Source of the DNA: Comamonadaceae bacterium
Lineage (GTDB): Bacteria; Pseudomonadota; Gammaproteobacteria; Burkholderiales; Burkholderiaceae_C
Direction: 5' to 3'
DNA: 64,000 nucleotides
Assembly (NCBI GenBank): GCA_947455465.1
Contig: CANGNS010000004.1
Location: 62,001-126,000 of the forward strand
Shown here: in pieces, positions 1 through 7,850 of the stretch
Position numbering within the stretch: the stretch's first letter is position 1
How the letters are laid out: the number at the start of each line of letters is the position of its first letter
Program-made: the position numbers and the translations under genes
Notes under the pieces: model-generated
Database searches by the model: none
Seen by the model: only the letters and a program-made list of their open reading frames with translations
What the model was told of the DNA's origin: nothing

Positions 1-2
1 CG

Positions 3-275
3 CAGCGCAAAATGGACAACCTCGCCCACGTGATGCGCGACATCCTGACCTACCACACCACGCCCGAAGAAGCAGCGCAGCAAGCGGATGCGGCGCACGT
101 CAAGCAATTGGTGTTCAACCATATCGTGCCACCCATGCCGGTGCGTTTTGCCTACCCGGCGTTTGTGGGCGACGCGGCGCAGTTTTTCAAGGGGCCCATC
201 ACCGTGGGCGAGGACGGCATGCTCTTTAGCCTGCCCGCCAACTCCACCGACGTGACCAAAAAACGCCTTCTTTAA
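3..275 (+). CDS. MBL-fold metallo-hydrolase, C-terminal end (cut by window edge)
   Basis: The frame is open to the left edge, so only the last 90 residues are seen. The segment with YHTTPEEAAQQADAAHVKQL followed by an FNHIVPP motif resembles the C-terminal part of RNase Z/arylsulfatase-like metallo-beta-lactamase enzymes, where a late histidine in a 'hxxH.hP' strand is a metal ligand. The main HxHxDH metal-binding motif would lie outside the window. The substrate cannot be told. It is followed 16 bases later by a small membrane protein gene and probably heads the same rightward run. Assignment rests on a short tail, so moderate confidence. Confidence 0.55.
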   Translation, partial: QRKMDNLAHVMRDILTYHTTPEEAAQQADAAHVKQLVFNHIVPPMPVRFAYPAFVGDAAQFFKGPITVGEDGMLFSLPANSTDVTKKRLL

Positions 276-291
276 TTACCCGCGGGTTTTT

Positions 292-576
292 ATGCTCAAT
301 ACATTTTTTAAAGCCAACTGCATCGCCGTCTACCTGCTGGCGATCGCATCGCACTTTGTCAGCTTTCCCATGCAGGCCGGCGAAGTCTTGCAGACGCTGG
401 CCTTGGCCCTGATCCTGGTGCATGTGCTGGAGGCGGTTTTGGCCTTTCGATACATCAAAACCTATGACGGCCCGCTGTACGTCAGTGTGCTGCTGGCCCT
501 GCTCTTTGGACTCTTGCACTGGATGCCGCTGGCTCGCCGGGCGCGCCAGGCGGCGCAGGAGCAGGCAGCGCCATGA
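292..576 (+). CDS. small inner-membrane protein, DUF1145-like
   Basis: A 94-residue protein with three predicted hydrophobic segments (about residues 8-27, 31-51 and 62-79) and a basic C-terminus. The LALALILVHVLEAVLAF stretch, with histidine and glutamate four residues apart in a helix, and the later GLLHW resemble small DUF1145-type membrane proteins. That is an impression from the pattern, not a match I could test. The stop overlaps the start of the DUF1214 gene by four bases (ATGA), which indicates translational coupling. Function unknown. Confidence 0.6.
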   Translation: MLNTFFKANCIAVYLLAIASHFVSFPMQAGEVLQTLALALILVHVLEAVLAFRYIKTYDGPLYVSVLLALLFGLLHWMPLARRARQAAQEQAAP

Positions 577-1181
577 GCATTTCCCAAACTGCAAACCGCA
601 AGCGCTGGCTCATCGGCGCACTTTTATACCTTGGCGCGGTGCTGGTGGGCGTGGGCTCGGCATTGTTGGTGCTGAAAAAATCGCCCTGGCTCAACCCTTC
701 GGTACAGGTGGGGGCGTGGCGCGTGAATTTGCTCGCCGGCAGCGTCAATGCCGACATGTACACCCGTGCCAGCGTTGCGGTCAACGGCCTGTTGGCATTG
801 GGCCGCGAAGAAACCATGTATTTCGTCGCCGCCCACGACGACAGCGGGCAGGCGCTGCGCTCTAACTGCAATTACCGCATCCAAGGCAGCGCACCGGCCG
901 CGCGCTGGTGGAGCATTACCGCCTACGCCGACGATATGTTTTTGTTTGATGCGCCCAATGGGCATTACAGCCTCAACGGCGACATTGCCAAGCGCAGCGC
1001 CGAGGGCCGTTTTGACTTCACCACCGGCCCCACCGAGCAGACCGGCAGCTACTGGCTGCCCACACCGGGCAAGCGTGGCATGGTGCTGACCTTGCGCCTG
1101 TACAACCCCGAGCCCGCGCTGCAAGCAGCGCCCCAAAGCCTGCTCGCGCCGCAGATCGAGCGCATCGGGGAATGTCTATGA
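573..1181 (+). CDS. DUF1214 domain protein
   Basis: A 202-residue protein with one N-terminal membrane anchor (about residues 11-33) and a large extracytoplasmic part. The body has the DUF1214 look: an N-terminal 'ETMYFVAAHDDSGQ' strand, 'RWWSITAYADDMFLFD', a 'YSLNG' segment and a C-terminal 'LTLRLYNPEP' strand. DUF1214 proteins usually occur with DUF1254, either fused or adjacent, and their biochemical role is not established. Here the DUF1254 gene follows with a 10-base overlap. The pair sits just before a lipase-like gene, so a role in the envelope or in handling an ester substrate is possible but is only inference. Confidence 0.75.
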   Translation: MSISQTANRKRWLIGALLYLGAVLVGVGSALLVLKKSPWLNPSVQVGAWRVNLLAGSVNADMYTRASVAVNGLLALGREETMYFVAAHDDSGQALRSNCNYRIQGSAPAARWWSITAYADDMFLFDAPNGHYSLNGDIAKRSAEGRFDFTTGPTEQTGSYWLPTPGKRGMVLTLRLYNPEPALQAAPQSLLAPQIERIGECL

Positions 1182-1750
1182 AGCACTTATCCGCGACACA
1201 ACGCCTGTGGTTTTACCGGGGCTTGACGCTATTGGTTACCGCCCTCTTAGCCCACCTGCTGACCATTTGGGCGGTACCGCGCCTGATCATGCGGGTGGTG
1301 CTGCACGGCCCCATGGCGCAAAGCCTCAATATGCACAACCAGGCGGCCTTTCCACCGCCTGTCACCGCCCAATCGCGCGCTGTCGTCATGCCCAGCCCGG
1401 ACCTGCTGTACTCGGTCTGTGTCTACGACCTCAGCCAAGGCGCAATGCGGGTGCGTGCTGCGCCGCAGTTGCCCAGCTACTGGTCGATCGCGCTGTACAG
1501 CGCCAACAGCGATAACTTCTTTGTGCGCAATGACCGCCAGGCGGCAGGCAAACCGGTCGATGTGTGGTTGGTGCCCGCCAATGGTGCACCCGCACAAGAC
1601 GCGGTACCTGCGGGCGCCGAAGTGGTGGTCAGCCCCTCCAAAACAGGCTTTTTGTTGATGCGTGTGCTCGCCTCCGATTACCAGGCCGATCAGTCCATGC
1701 TGGAAACCGCACGCCGCACCCTGCGCTGCGAAGCGGCCCACGGGCCTTAG
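1172..1750 (+). CDS. DUF1254 domain protein
   Basis: A 192-residue partner of the preceding DUF1214 protein. An N-terminal membrane segment (about residues 15-37) is followed by a periplasmic domain containing 'VVMPSPDLLYSVCVYDLSQG' and 'SYWSIALYSANSDNFFVRND', typical of DUF1254. It is short compared with fused DUF1254-DUF1214 proteins of 400 residues or more, so the two domains are split over two genes here. The start overlaps the upstream gene by 10 bases, and the stop TAG is followed directly by the ATG of the hydrolase gene, so these genes are very likely cotranscribed. Confidence 0.72.
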   Translation: MSMKHLSATQRLWFYRGLTLLVTALLAHLLTIWAVPRLIMRVVLHGPMAQSLNMHNQAAFPPPVTAQSRAVVMPSPDLLYSVCVYDLSQGAMRVRAAPQLPSYWSIALYSANSDNFFVRNDRQAAGKPVDVWLVPANGAPAQDAVPAGAEVVVSPSKTGFLLMRVLASDYQADQSMLETARRTLRCEAAHGP

Positions 1751-2638
1751 ATGCTGTCCAAGTTGCTGCGCCAAGGCGCGCTCGCTTATGCCTTGGGCAT
1801 GGCGCTGCTAGGCGGGGTGTTTTCCTGGTTTTCTCCGTGGGGGCCGCTGTGGGCGCTGGGCCTGTGGTTGGCCCTGCCTTGGCTGGGCGTGCTGGCCTGG
1901 ACCGTGCGGCTAACCTGGCGCTCCAAGGGCGCACAAGCCGGTGCACTGCTGTGGTGGCGCGCCATATGGGGCGAGACCTGGGCGGTTTACCGGGTATTCA
2001 TCTGGGCCATGCCCTGGACCTGGACCGGCTCTCGCGTGCACCAAGGCACGCAAGACAGCGAACGCGTGCCCGTGCTGCTGATCCATGGCTACTGCTGCAA
2101 CCACCGGGTGTGGGACGCGGTTTTTTCCGATTTGCGCGCGCGCGGCCACAGCGTGATGGCCATCAGCCTGGAGCCCTTGTTTTGCTCCATAGACGACTAC
2201 GCGGCCCAGGTCCAAGCGGCCGTGGAGCAGTTGTGCGCCAGCACCGGACAGCGCCAGATTGCCTTGGTCGGCCACAGCATGGGCGGCTTGGTCATCCGCG
2301 CCTGGATGCGCGCCCACGGCTGCGCTCAGGCCAAAGTGGCCATCACCCTGGGAACACCGCACCAAGGCACGCAAATCACGCCGCATGCGCGCCTGCCCAA
2401 CGCAAAACAAATGGTCTGGCATAGCGCGTGGCTGGCGCAGCTAGAGGCCCACACCACGCATGCCGAGCGTGCGCTGCTGCGCTTAGCCCTTACGCCCCAA
2501 GACGCGATTGTCTTTCCGCAAACCGCGCAAACCCTGCCCTACTTGGCTGTTCAAGCATTCCCTGGCCTAGGGCATTTGCAACTGTGCCGCGACCCGGGTG
2601 TTTTGCGCTGGGTTTACCAGACCCTGGACGGGGCCTGA
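1751..2638 (+). CDS. alpha/beta-hydrolase, triacylglycerol lipase-like
   Basis: A 295-residue protein. The first 55 residues hold two hydrophobic helices, so it is probably membrane-anchored. The catalytic domain has the oxyanion segment LLIHGYCCNHRVWD (residues 109-122) and the nucleophile elbow GHSMGG with Ser176, and a late 'GLGH' supplies a likely catalytic histidine. The layout matches the lipase/PGAP1-like branch of alpha/beta hydrolases that act on acylglycerols or other esters. It starts immediately after the DUF1254 stop codon, as the last gene of that run. The exact substrate is unknown. Confidence 0.75.
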   Translation: MLSKLLRQGALAYALGMALLGGVFSWFSPWGPLWALGLWLALPWLGVLAWTVRLTWRSKGAQAGALLWWRAIWGETWAVYRVFIWAMPWTWTGSRVHQGTQDSERVPVLLIHGYCCNHRVWDAVFSDLRARGHSVMAISLEPLFCSIDDYAAQVQAAVEQLCASTGQRQIALVGHSMGGLVIRAWMRAHGCAQAKVAITLGTPHQGTQITPHARLPNAKQMVWHSAWLAQLEAHTTHAERALLRLALTPQDAIVFPQTAQTLPYLAVQAFPGLGHLQLCRDPGVLRWVYQTLDGA

Positions 2639-2695
2639 GCGCACACCAGCGATAGCCCGCCTTGCGCTAGGATGGCGGCTTTACCTTTTGTAACT

Positions 2696-3328
2696 ATGTC
2701 TACGCCCTCTGCGCCGCTGGTCGACGCCGCGCCCTCGATCTCAGCACCGCGTCCACGGCCTGCTTCTTTGCGCGCCTTGTTTTGGGCCATCAACATGATG
2801 GCCTTACAGGGATTTGGCGGCGTGTTGGCCGTGGTACAGCGCGAACTCGTCGAGAAAAAGCAGTGGCTGACGCTGGAAGAATTCGTCGAAGACTGGGCCG
2901 TAGCGCAAATCATGCCCGGCCCCAATGTGGTGAACCTGGCGCTGATGGTCGGCGATCGTTATTTTGGCTGGCGTGGTGCCCTGGCAGCACTGGGCGGCAT
3001 GCTCTTTTTGCCCTTGCTGGTGGTCATGGCGCTGACGATTGCGCTCTCGGGCCTGGGGCAGGTGGCGCAGGTCCAGGGCGCATTGCGCGGCATGGGCGCT
3101 GTCTCTGCAGGTCTGATTGCCGGTACGGGCTTGCGCCTGGTACCCGCTTTGCGCAGCAACGTCATGGGTTTGCTGGTCTGCACAGGCCTGGTCGGTCTTA
3201 CCTTTGTCAGTATCGCCTGGCTGCGCGTGCCCCTGGGCTGGGTTTTGCTCGGGCTGGGACTGCCGGCGTTTTTCTGGGCATTGCGGCAAATCCAACAGAT
3301 TCAAAGCCGCCAAGGTGATGGCGCATGA
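2696..3328 (+). CDS. chrA: chromate transporter, N-terminal-half subunit
   Basis: A CHR-family half transporter of about 210 residues with six hydrophobic stretches. The conserved 'GFGGVLAVVQRELV', 'QIMPGPNVVNLALMVG' and 'GWRGALAALGG' motifs are typical of the family that exports chromate by exchange or proton-coupled transport. Many bacteria encode the protein as one 400-residue chain; here two short chains overlap by four bases (ATGA) and probably form a heterodimer. I chose the ATG at 2696; another in-frame ATG at 2672 would add eight residues. Neither has a good Shine-Dalgarno at normal spacing. Confidence 0.82.
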   Translation: MSTPSAPLVDAAPSISAPRPRPASLRALFWAINMMALQGFGGVLAVVQRELVEKKQWLTLEEFVEDWAVAQIMPGPNVVNLALMVGDRYFGWRGALAALGGMLFLPLLVVMALTIALSGLGQVAQVQGALRGMGAVSAGLIAGTGLRLVPALRSNVMGLLVCTGLVGLTFVSIAWLRVPLGWVLLGLGLPAFFWALRQIQQIQSRQGDGA

Positions 3329-3912
3329 ACGGCTTTGAGGCCACCGATCTGTGGGGCCTGCTGGGCTGCTTTGTGTCGCTCTCGCTGATGTCTGTGGGCG
3401 GCGCGATTGCCACCGTTCCCGAAATGCACCGCTACCTGGTGGCACAAACCCATTGGCTGAGCGAAAGCCAATTTAGTGCGTCGATTGCGTTGGCGCAGGC
3501 CGCACCGGGGCCCAATGTCTTGTTTGTTGCGGTGTTGGGCTGGAATGTGGGCGCGGCGTCGGTCCCTGCGGGCGCGCCCATGGCCTGGGCCTTGTCCGCT
3601 GCGGCGATGGCCGTGTCCATGGTGGGCATTATTTTGCCCAGCACCACGCTCACCTATTTCGCGGCGCGCTGGGGCCACCAAAACCGGGAACGTGCGCCCG
3701 TGCGCGCCTTTAAGCAGGCGATGGCGCCCATGGTAGTGGCCTTGTTGGTATCGACGGGTTGGCTGCTGACCTCCAGCCATGGCAACGTCCAGGAAGCACC
3801 GCTTTTGTGGCTGCTGACCCTGGCATCGGCAGTCTTGGTCTGGAAGACGCGCATCCACATCCTGTGGCTGCTGGCCGTGGGCACCGCCTTGGGCGCGTTC
3901 GGCCTGATTTAG
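3325..3912 (+). CDS. chromate transporter, C-terminal-half subunit
   Basis: The second CHR-family short chain, 195 residues, with the paralogous motif pattern 'SVGGAIATVPEMHRYLV', 'ALAQAAPGPNVLFVAVLGW' and several membrane helices. Its ATG overlaps the stop of the first chain, so the two are made together. Short-chain CHR pairs are known to need both members for chromate resistance in tested bacteria; activity here is inferred. The gene ends 9 bases before the converging lipoprotein gene. Confidence 0.82.
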   Translation: MNGFEATDLWGLLGCFVSLSLMSVGGAIATVPEMHRYLVAQTHWLSESQFSASIALAQAAPGPNVLFVAVLGWNVGAASVPAGAPMAWALSAAAMAVSMVGIILPSTTLTYFAARWGHQNRERAPVRAFKQAMAPMVVALLVSTGWLLTSSHGNVQEAPLLWLLTLASAVLVWKTRIHILWLLAVGTALGAFGLI

Positions 3913-3921
3913 CGGCGCCGC

Positions 3922-4284
3922 TTAGCGCGGGTTTTCGAAGAAAACGTAGTTGGTGGCGTAGTCGCTGATTTCGAAATACACTTTTTTCTCGCCGGAATCG
4001 ACCTGCATATTGAGGTTTTCGTCCAACACGCCGTAGCCGAACCGGTAGGGTCGTGGCTTGTTGTCATCGGTACCCATAGCGGTGCTCAACTTGTCGATCT
4101 TGAGGAAGCGGCGCACTAATTTGTCGCCGGCATAGACTTCCAACACGCCGTTGGTGCCGGTCCAATTTTGGATATCGCGGCTGATTTTGTTCTGCTGCTC
4201 CTGGGTGCAGGACGCCAAAGCCAGGGCCAGGCCGGCGCACATCCCGGCCAGCAAAACGCGCTGTACATACGGCATAGCTTTCAT
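3922..4284 (-). CDS. small lipoprotein of unknown function
   Basis: A 120-residue protein with a clear lipoprotein signal: a basic start, a hydrophobic core and the lipobox LASC with the lipidated cysteine at residue 26. The mature part (about 95 residues) is polar, with no family I recognise; it contains 'GVLEVYAGDKLVRRFLKIDK' and ends in 'YATNYVFFENPR'. The residue after the cysteine is Thr, not Asp, so outer-membrane sorting is expected. Its ATG overlaps the rlmB stop by four bases, so it is expressed with rlmB although no functional link is evident. Confidence 0.75.
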   Translation of the reverse strand: MKAMPYVQRVLLAGMCAGLALALASCTQEQQNKISRDIQNWTGTNGVLEVYAGDKLVRRFLKIDKLSTAMGTDDNKPRPYRFGYGVLDENLNMQVDSGEKKVYFEISDYATNYVFFENPR

Positions 4285-5078
4285 ACCTTGGCTCCTGAAG
4301 TGATGGACACATGGCTGCGCTGGCGCAGTGCTTCATAAAGGCAAATACCGCTGGCGACCGACACATTGAGGCTCTCCACTGCGCCTTGCATGGGGATGCT
4401 GACCAGCTGGTCGCAGGTCTTGGCCGTCAGTTGGCGCATTCCCGCGCCCTCTGCGCCCAGCACCAAAGCCGTGGGGCCGCGCAAATCGGCCTGGTAGAGC
4501 GTGCCCGGCGCGGTGTCGCTGGTGCCGGTGATCCAGATGTTGCGCTCCTTGAGCTCCATCAGCGTGCGCGCCAGATTGGTCACCATGAAATACGGCACAG
4601 TCTCGGTCGCGCCGCTAGCGACCTTGGCTACCGTGGCGTTGATGCCTGCAGCATGGTCTTTGGGGGCGATCACCGCATGCGCGCCGGCGCCGTCGGCCAC
4701 GCGCAAGCAGGCGCCCAGATTGTGCGGGTCGGTGACGCCGTCGAGCACCAGCAAGAGAGCGGGCGTGCGTTCGGCCGGCGGCAGCGCGGCCTGGGCCGCT
4801 TCCAAATCTTCCAGCAAAACATCGAGTGAGCGCGCCTGGGGCAGCGGCTGGGTGCGCGCCGCCACGCCCTGGTGGCCGTGGCTGCCGCACAGTTTGGACA
4901 GGCGCATGCCGTCGGCTTCGATCAAGCGTACGCCGGCCGATTGGGCTTTTTCCAAAAATTGGCGCATCCGCGCGTCGCGCCGGTTAGGCTCGTAGTACAG
5001 CTCCACAATGGATTGCGGAGCGATTTTCAGGCGCACGCCGAGTGCATGAAAACCAAAAAGAATGTGATGTGCAGCCAT
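4281..5078 (-). CDS. rlmB: 23S rRNA (guanosine-2251-2'-O)-methyltransferase RlmB
   Basis: A SPOUT-class methyltransferase of 265 residues. An N-terminal substrate-binding domain (about 1-95, beginning HHILFGFHAL) precedes the SpoU catalytic domain with its three motifs: NLGACLR (120-126), VLGAEGAGM (206-214) and IPM...VESLNVSVA (228-242). In the family it methylates G2251 in the P loop of 23S rRNA using S-adenosylmethionine through a trefoil-knot dimer. I chose the ATG at 5078 because it gives the standard RlmB N-terminus; the frame stays open upstream but the added sequence looks non-coding. Confidence 0.93.
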   Translation of the reverse strand: MAAHHILFGFHALGVRLKIAPQSIVELYYEPNRRDARMRQFLEKAQSAGVRLIEADGMRLSKLCGSHGHQGVAARTQPLPQARSLDVLLEDLEAAQAALPPAERTPALLLVLDGVTDPHNLGACLRVADGAGAHAVIAPKDHAAGINATVAKVASGATETVPYFMVTNLARTLMELKERNIWITGTSDTAPGTLYQADLRGPTALVLGAEGAGMRQLTAKTCDQLVSIPMQGAVESLNVSVASGICLYEALRQRSHVSITSGAKV

Positions 5079-5101
5079 GGGGCGATTATCGGCGGCTCGC
5101 G

Positions 5102-5794
5102 CTAAGCCAGGCTTTGGGCCTCGTCCGAGGCAATACGCCCGGCCTCGATGGTGATGCGCCGGGCGCAGCGCGCCGCAATCCCGCGGTCGTGCGTGACGAG
5201 CACCAGCGTGGTACCCCACTCCTGGTTGAGGGCGAACATCAGCGCCATGATGGTCTCGCCGGTGGCAAAGTCCAGGCTGCCGGTGGGCTCGTCGGCCAAC
5301 AGCACCGCCGGTTGGACGACAAATGCACGCGCCAAAGCTACGCGCTGCTGCTCGCCGCCGCTCAGGACCTTGGGGTAGGCGTTCAGCCGCTGGGCCAAGC
5401 CCACGCGCTCGAGCATGGCCGTGGCACTTTTACGCGCGTCCTTGCGACCCGCCAATTCCAGGGGCAGCATGACGTTTTCCAGCGCTGTCAAATTACCCAA
5501 AAGCTGAAAACTCTGGAACACAAACCCGAGCTGACGCGCCCGCAAGGCGGCCCGGGCGTCCTCGTCCAGGGCAAACAAGTCTTGCCCACCGATATGCACC
5601 TGGCCGCCCGAGGGCGTGTCCAGGCCGGCGATGATGGAGAGCAAGGTGCTTTTCCCCGAGCCGGAGGCTCCCACAATGGCCACCGTTTCGCGCGGGGCCA
5701 GCGAGAAATTGATGTCTTGCAGGATGTGGAGGGTTCCGGTGGAATCGGTGACCGACTTGCAGACACGCTGAACCGCGATAATTGAATCAGACAT
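5102..5794 (-). CDS. ybbA: ABC transporter ATP-binding protein, YbbA/LolD-like
   Basis: A 230-residue ABC ATPase with Walker A GASGSGKST (42-50), a Q-loop at QSFQ, signature LSGGEQQ (144-150), Walker B LLADEPTGSLD and the H-loop 'VTHD'. It belongs to the MacB/LolD/YbbA type that partners with FtsX-like permeases. In E. coli, ybbA is followed by the permease gene ybbP and lies head-to-head with tesA. The tesA arrangement is kept here, but the next gene downstream is rlmB, 23 bases on, so the permease partner is not local. The ATG at 5794 overlaps the tesA ATG on the other strand. Confidence 0.88.
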   Translation of the reverse strand: MSDSIIAVQRVCKSVTDSTGTLHILQDINFSLAPRETVAIVGASGSGKSTLLSIIAGLDTPSGGQVHIGGQDLFALDEDARAALRARQLGFVFQSFQLLGNLTALENVMLPLELAGRKDARKSATAMLERVGLAQRLNAYPKVLSGGEQQRVALARAFVVQPAVLLADEPTGSLDFATGETIMALMFALNQEWGTTLVLVTHDRGIAARCARRITIEAGRIASDEAQSLA

Positions 5795-6437
5795 GGCACT
5801 TTCACTAAATCGCAGGTACTTTAACGCAAGCACGTTGGCGCTGGCCTGGGCGGCCTGCTTTCCCACACAGGCCAAAGGCAGCGGGACGCTGCTGGTGGTG
5901 GGCGACTCGTTGAGCGCCGAGTACGGTCTGCCCCGGGGCAGCGGCTGGGTGGCGCTGCTGGCCGAGCGGCTCAAGACCGAGGGGTCGGCGGTGCAAGTGG
6001 TCAACGCCAGCATCAGCGGTGACACCACCTCGGGCGGGCGCTCGCGTCTGGCGCCGCTGCTGGCGCAGCACAAGCCCCAGGCCGTCATCATTGAATTGGG
6101 CGGTAATGACGCCCTGCGCGGACTGCCCCTGAGCGCTTCGCAAGCCAATTTGGACGCCATGGTGCAAGCCTGCCAGGCCCAGGGCGCCAAAGTGCTTTTG
6201 CTGGGTATGCAGGTGCCCCCTAATTACGGGCCCGAGTACAGCGCCCAGTTTGCCGCCATGTACGCGCAGGTCGCCAAACAACGCAAATGCGCCTTGGTGC
6301 CCTTTTTCCTGCACGGCGTGGCCGATGGGGCGCAGGCGGACTCCCTGTTTCAGGCCGACCGTATTCACCCCGTTGCCGCTGCGCATCCGCAGCTTTTGCA
6401 AAACGTTTGGCCCCAGGTCAAGAAAATCCTCCCATGA
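5793..6437 (+). CDS. tesA: SGNH/GDSL esterase, TesA-type
   Basis: A 214-residue protein with an N-terminal signal peptide (about 1-28), so it is periplasmic. The SGNH blocks are present: GDSL with nucleophile Ser39, the Gly of the SGDTTSGG block, GGND with Asn105, and the DRIHP block with Asp188/His191. TesA enzymes act as thioesterase I, protease I and lysophospholipase L1 on acyl-CoA and other esters. The gene is divergent from ybbA, with start codons overlapping in CATG at 5792-5795, so no separate promoter space lies between the coding regions. The stop overlaps mnmH by four bases. Confidence 0.92.
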   Translation: MALSLNRRYFNASTLALAWAACFPTQAKGSGTLLVVGDSLSAEYGLPRGSGWVALLAERLKTEGSAVQVVNASISGDTTSGGRSRLAPLLAQHKPQAVIIELGGNDALRGLPLSASQANLDAMVQACQAQGAKVLLLGMQVPPNYGPEYSAQFAAMYAQVAKQRKCALVPFFLHGVADGAQADSLFQADRIHPVAAAHPQLLQNVWPQVKKILP

Positions 6438-7534
6438 GCCTGCGCCTTCTTCCCGCTGACCAAGCCATCGCGCTGTGGGACCAGTTCGATACCGTCATCG
6501 ACGCGCGCAGCGAGTCCGAATACGCGCTGGACCACCTGCCTGGCGCCTGCAATTGGCCGACCCTCAATGATGAGGAACGCCAAGCCATTGGCACCATGTA
6601 CAAACAAGTCAATGCGTTTGAAGCCAAAAAGCGCGGTGCCGCCATCGCGGCGCGCAATATTGCCGCCCATATCGAACGCGAGGTGCTGGACAAGCCGCGT
6701 GACTGGGCGCCGCTGGCCTATTGCTGGCGCGGCGGTAAGCGCAGCGGCTCGCTCTCGCTGGTGCTGGACCAGATCGGGTTTCGGGTCAGCCTGGTCGAGG
6801 GCGGCTACAAAGCTTTTCGCGCCGCCATGCTCCTGGACCTGGAACGGCTGGCCCAATCTTTGCAATTTCAGGTGGTATGCGGCACTACGGGATCGGGCAA
6901 AACCCGGCTCTTACACGCTTTGGCCCATGAAGATGCACAGGTGCTGGATCTGGAGCATCTGGCGCGCCACCGCAGCTCGGTGCTGGGTGCAATCCCCGGC
7001 GAGCCACAGCCCAGCCAAAAGCGCTTTGACACGCTGGTGTGGGAGCAGCTGCGCCGCTTTGACCCGGCGCGGCCCGTCTTTGTGGAAAGTGAAAGCAAAA
7101 AAGTCGGCAATGTGGCCATCCACGCCAGCCTGGTCGAGGCCATGCGCCGCAGTGCCTGCCTGATGCTGGAGCTGGCGCTGCCCGAGCGCGTGGCACTGCT
7201 GCTCGAAGACTACCGTTACTTTGTCGACAACCCGGACCGTTTTTGCGAGCGCCTGGATGCACTCACCGCCCAAAAAGGCAAAGCCTGTATCGAGGCCTGG
7301 AAAACAGCGGTGCGCGAGGGCGACTTGGCCAGCGTGGTGCAGGCCCTGCTGACCGAGCATTACGACCCGGTGTACCTGCAATCGATCGAGCGCAATTTCA
7401 GCCAGTTCGAATCAGCGCCCCAACTTCGCCCCACCGATCGCAGCTTGGGCGCGATGGCAGCGCTGGCGCGCAATTTGGTTCAGTCCGCCGATGGGCCCGA
7501 AGGCGGCACGGGCGTTGTGCCAGGCAATGGCTGA
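6434..7534 (+). CDS. mnmH: tRNA 2-selenouridine/geranyl-2-thiouridine synthase MnmH
   Basis: A 366-residue protein, the usual length for MnmH (SelU, YbbB). It has an N-terminal rhodanese domain with the active-site Cys97 in YCWRGGKRS and a P-loop GTTGSGKT at 150-157. The enzyme converts 2-thiouridine at the tRNA wobble position to 2-selenouridine through a geranylated intermediate, with selenophosphate as donor. Its presence suggests selD elsewhere in the genome. The ATG overlaps the tesA stop (ATGA), which points to cotranscription, while the 3' end overlaps a small convergent gene by 55 bases. Confidence 0.94.
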   Translation: MSLRLLPADQAIALWDQFDTVIDARSESEYALDHLPGACNWPTLNDEERQAIGTMYKQVNAFEAKKRGAAIAARNIAAHIEREVLDKPRDWAPLAYCWRGGKRSGSLSLVLDQIGFRVSLVEGGYKAFRAAMLLDLERLAQSLQFQVVCGTTGSGKTRLLHALAHEDAQVLDLEHLARHRSSVLGAIPGEPQPSQKRFDTLVWEQLRRFDPARPVFVESESKKVGNVAIHASLVEAMRRSACLMLELALPERVALLLEDYRYFVDNPDRFCERLDALTAQKGKACIEAWKTAVREGDLASVVQALLTEHYDPVYLQSIERNFSQFESAPQLRPTDRSLGAMAALARNLVQSADGPEGGTGVVPGNG

Positions 7535-7674
7535 TCCACCCAGGTGGCGCCGGAGGCCGGCGCCTCATCGCCGCCTTGCTTGCGCTCGCTCTTGCTTTTG
7601 AGCTTGTCCTCTTTTTTACGCTTCTTTGCCAACTCTTTTTGGCGTTTTTCGTATCCGTAATTGGGAGTAGCCAA
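7480..7674 (-). CDS. small highly basic protein, unknown function
   Basis: A 64-residue protein whose first half is a lysine/arginine-rich helix (YEKRQKELAKKRKKEDKLKS) and whose second half is proline-rich and disordered-looking. I recognise it only as a kind of small protein annotated in Burkholderiales genomes. It appears to start at TTG (7672-7674), with an AAAGGA ribosome-binding site six bases upstream on the minus strand, which supports translation. It runs convergently into mnmH and overlaps its last 55 bases. A nucleic-acid-binding role is plausible from composition only. Confidence 0.62.
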   Translation of the reverse strand: MATPNYGYEKRQKELAKKRKKEDKLKSKSERKQGGDEAPASGATWVDQPLPGTTPVPPSGPSAD

Positions 7675-7850
7675 GGTAATCCTTTGAAAGTTGCGACAAC
7701 TTTAACACCTTGTCCTGGCCGGCACACATGCCTGGCGAGTCCAAGCAGCACGCCTGCAGATGCAATGTGTTTTAATATTTCATAAGAAAAAGAAAATTTA
7801 CACCTAAAGTAATACAAAAATAGACAGCCGTTAACGGACAAGGGGGCGCT

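Noticed and set aside
7805..7834. Flagellar sigma-28-like promoter before the diguanylate cyclase
   Set aside because: TAAAGTAA and GCCGTTAA are present but 14 bases apart, whereas the consensus needs about 11.
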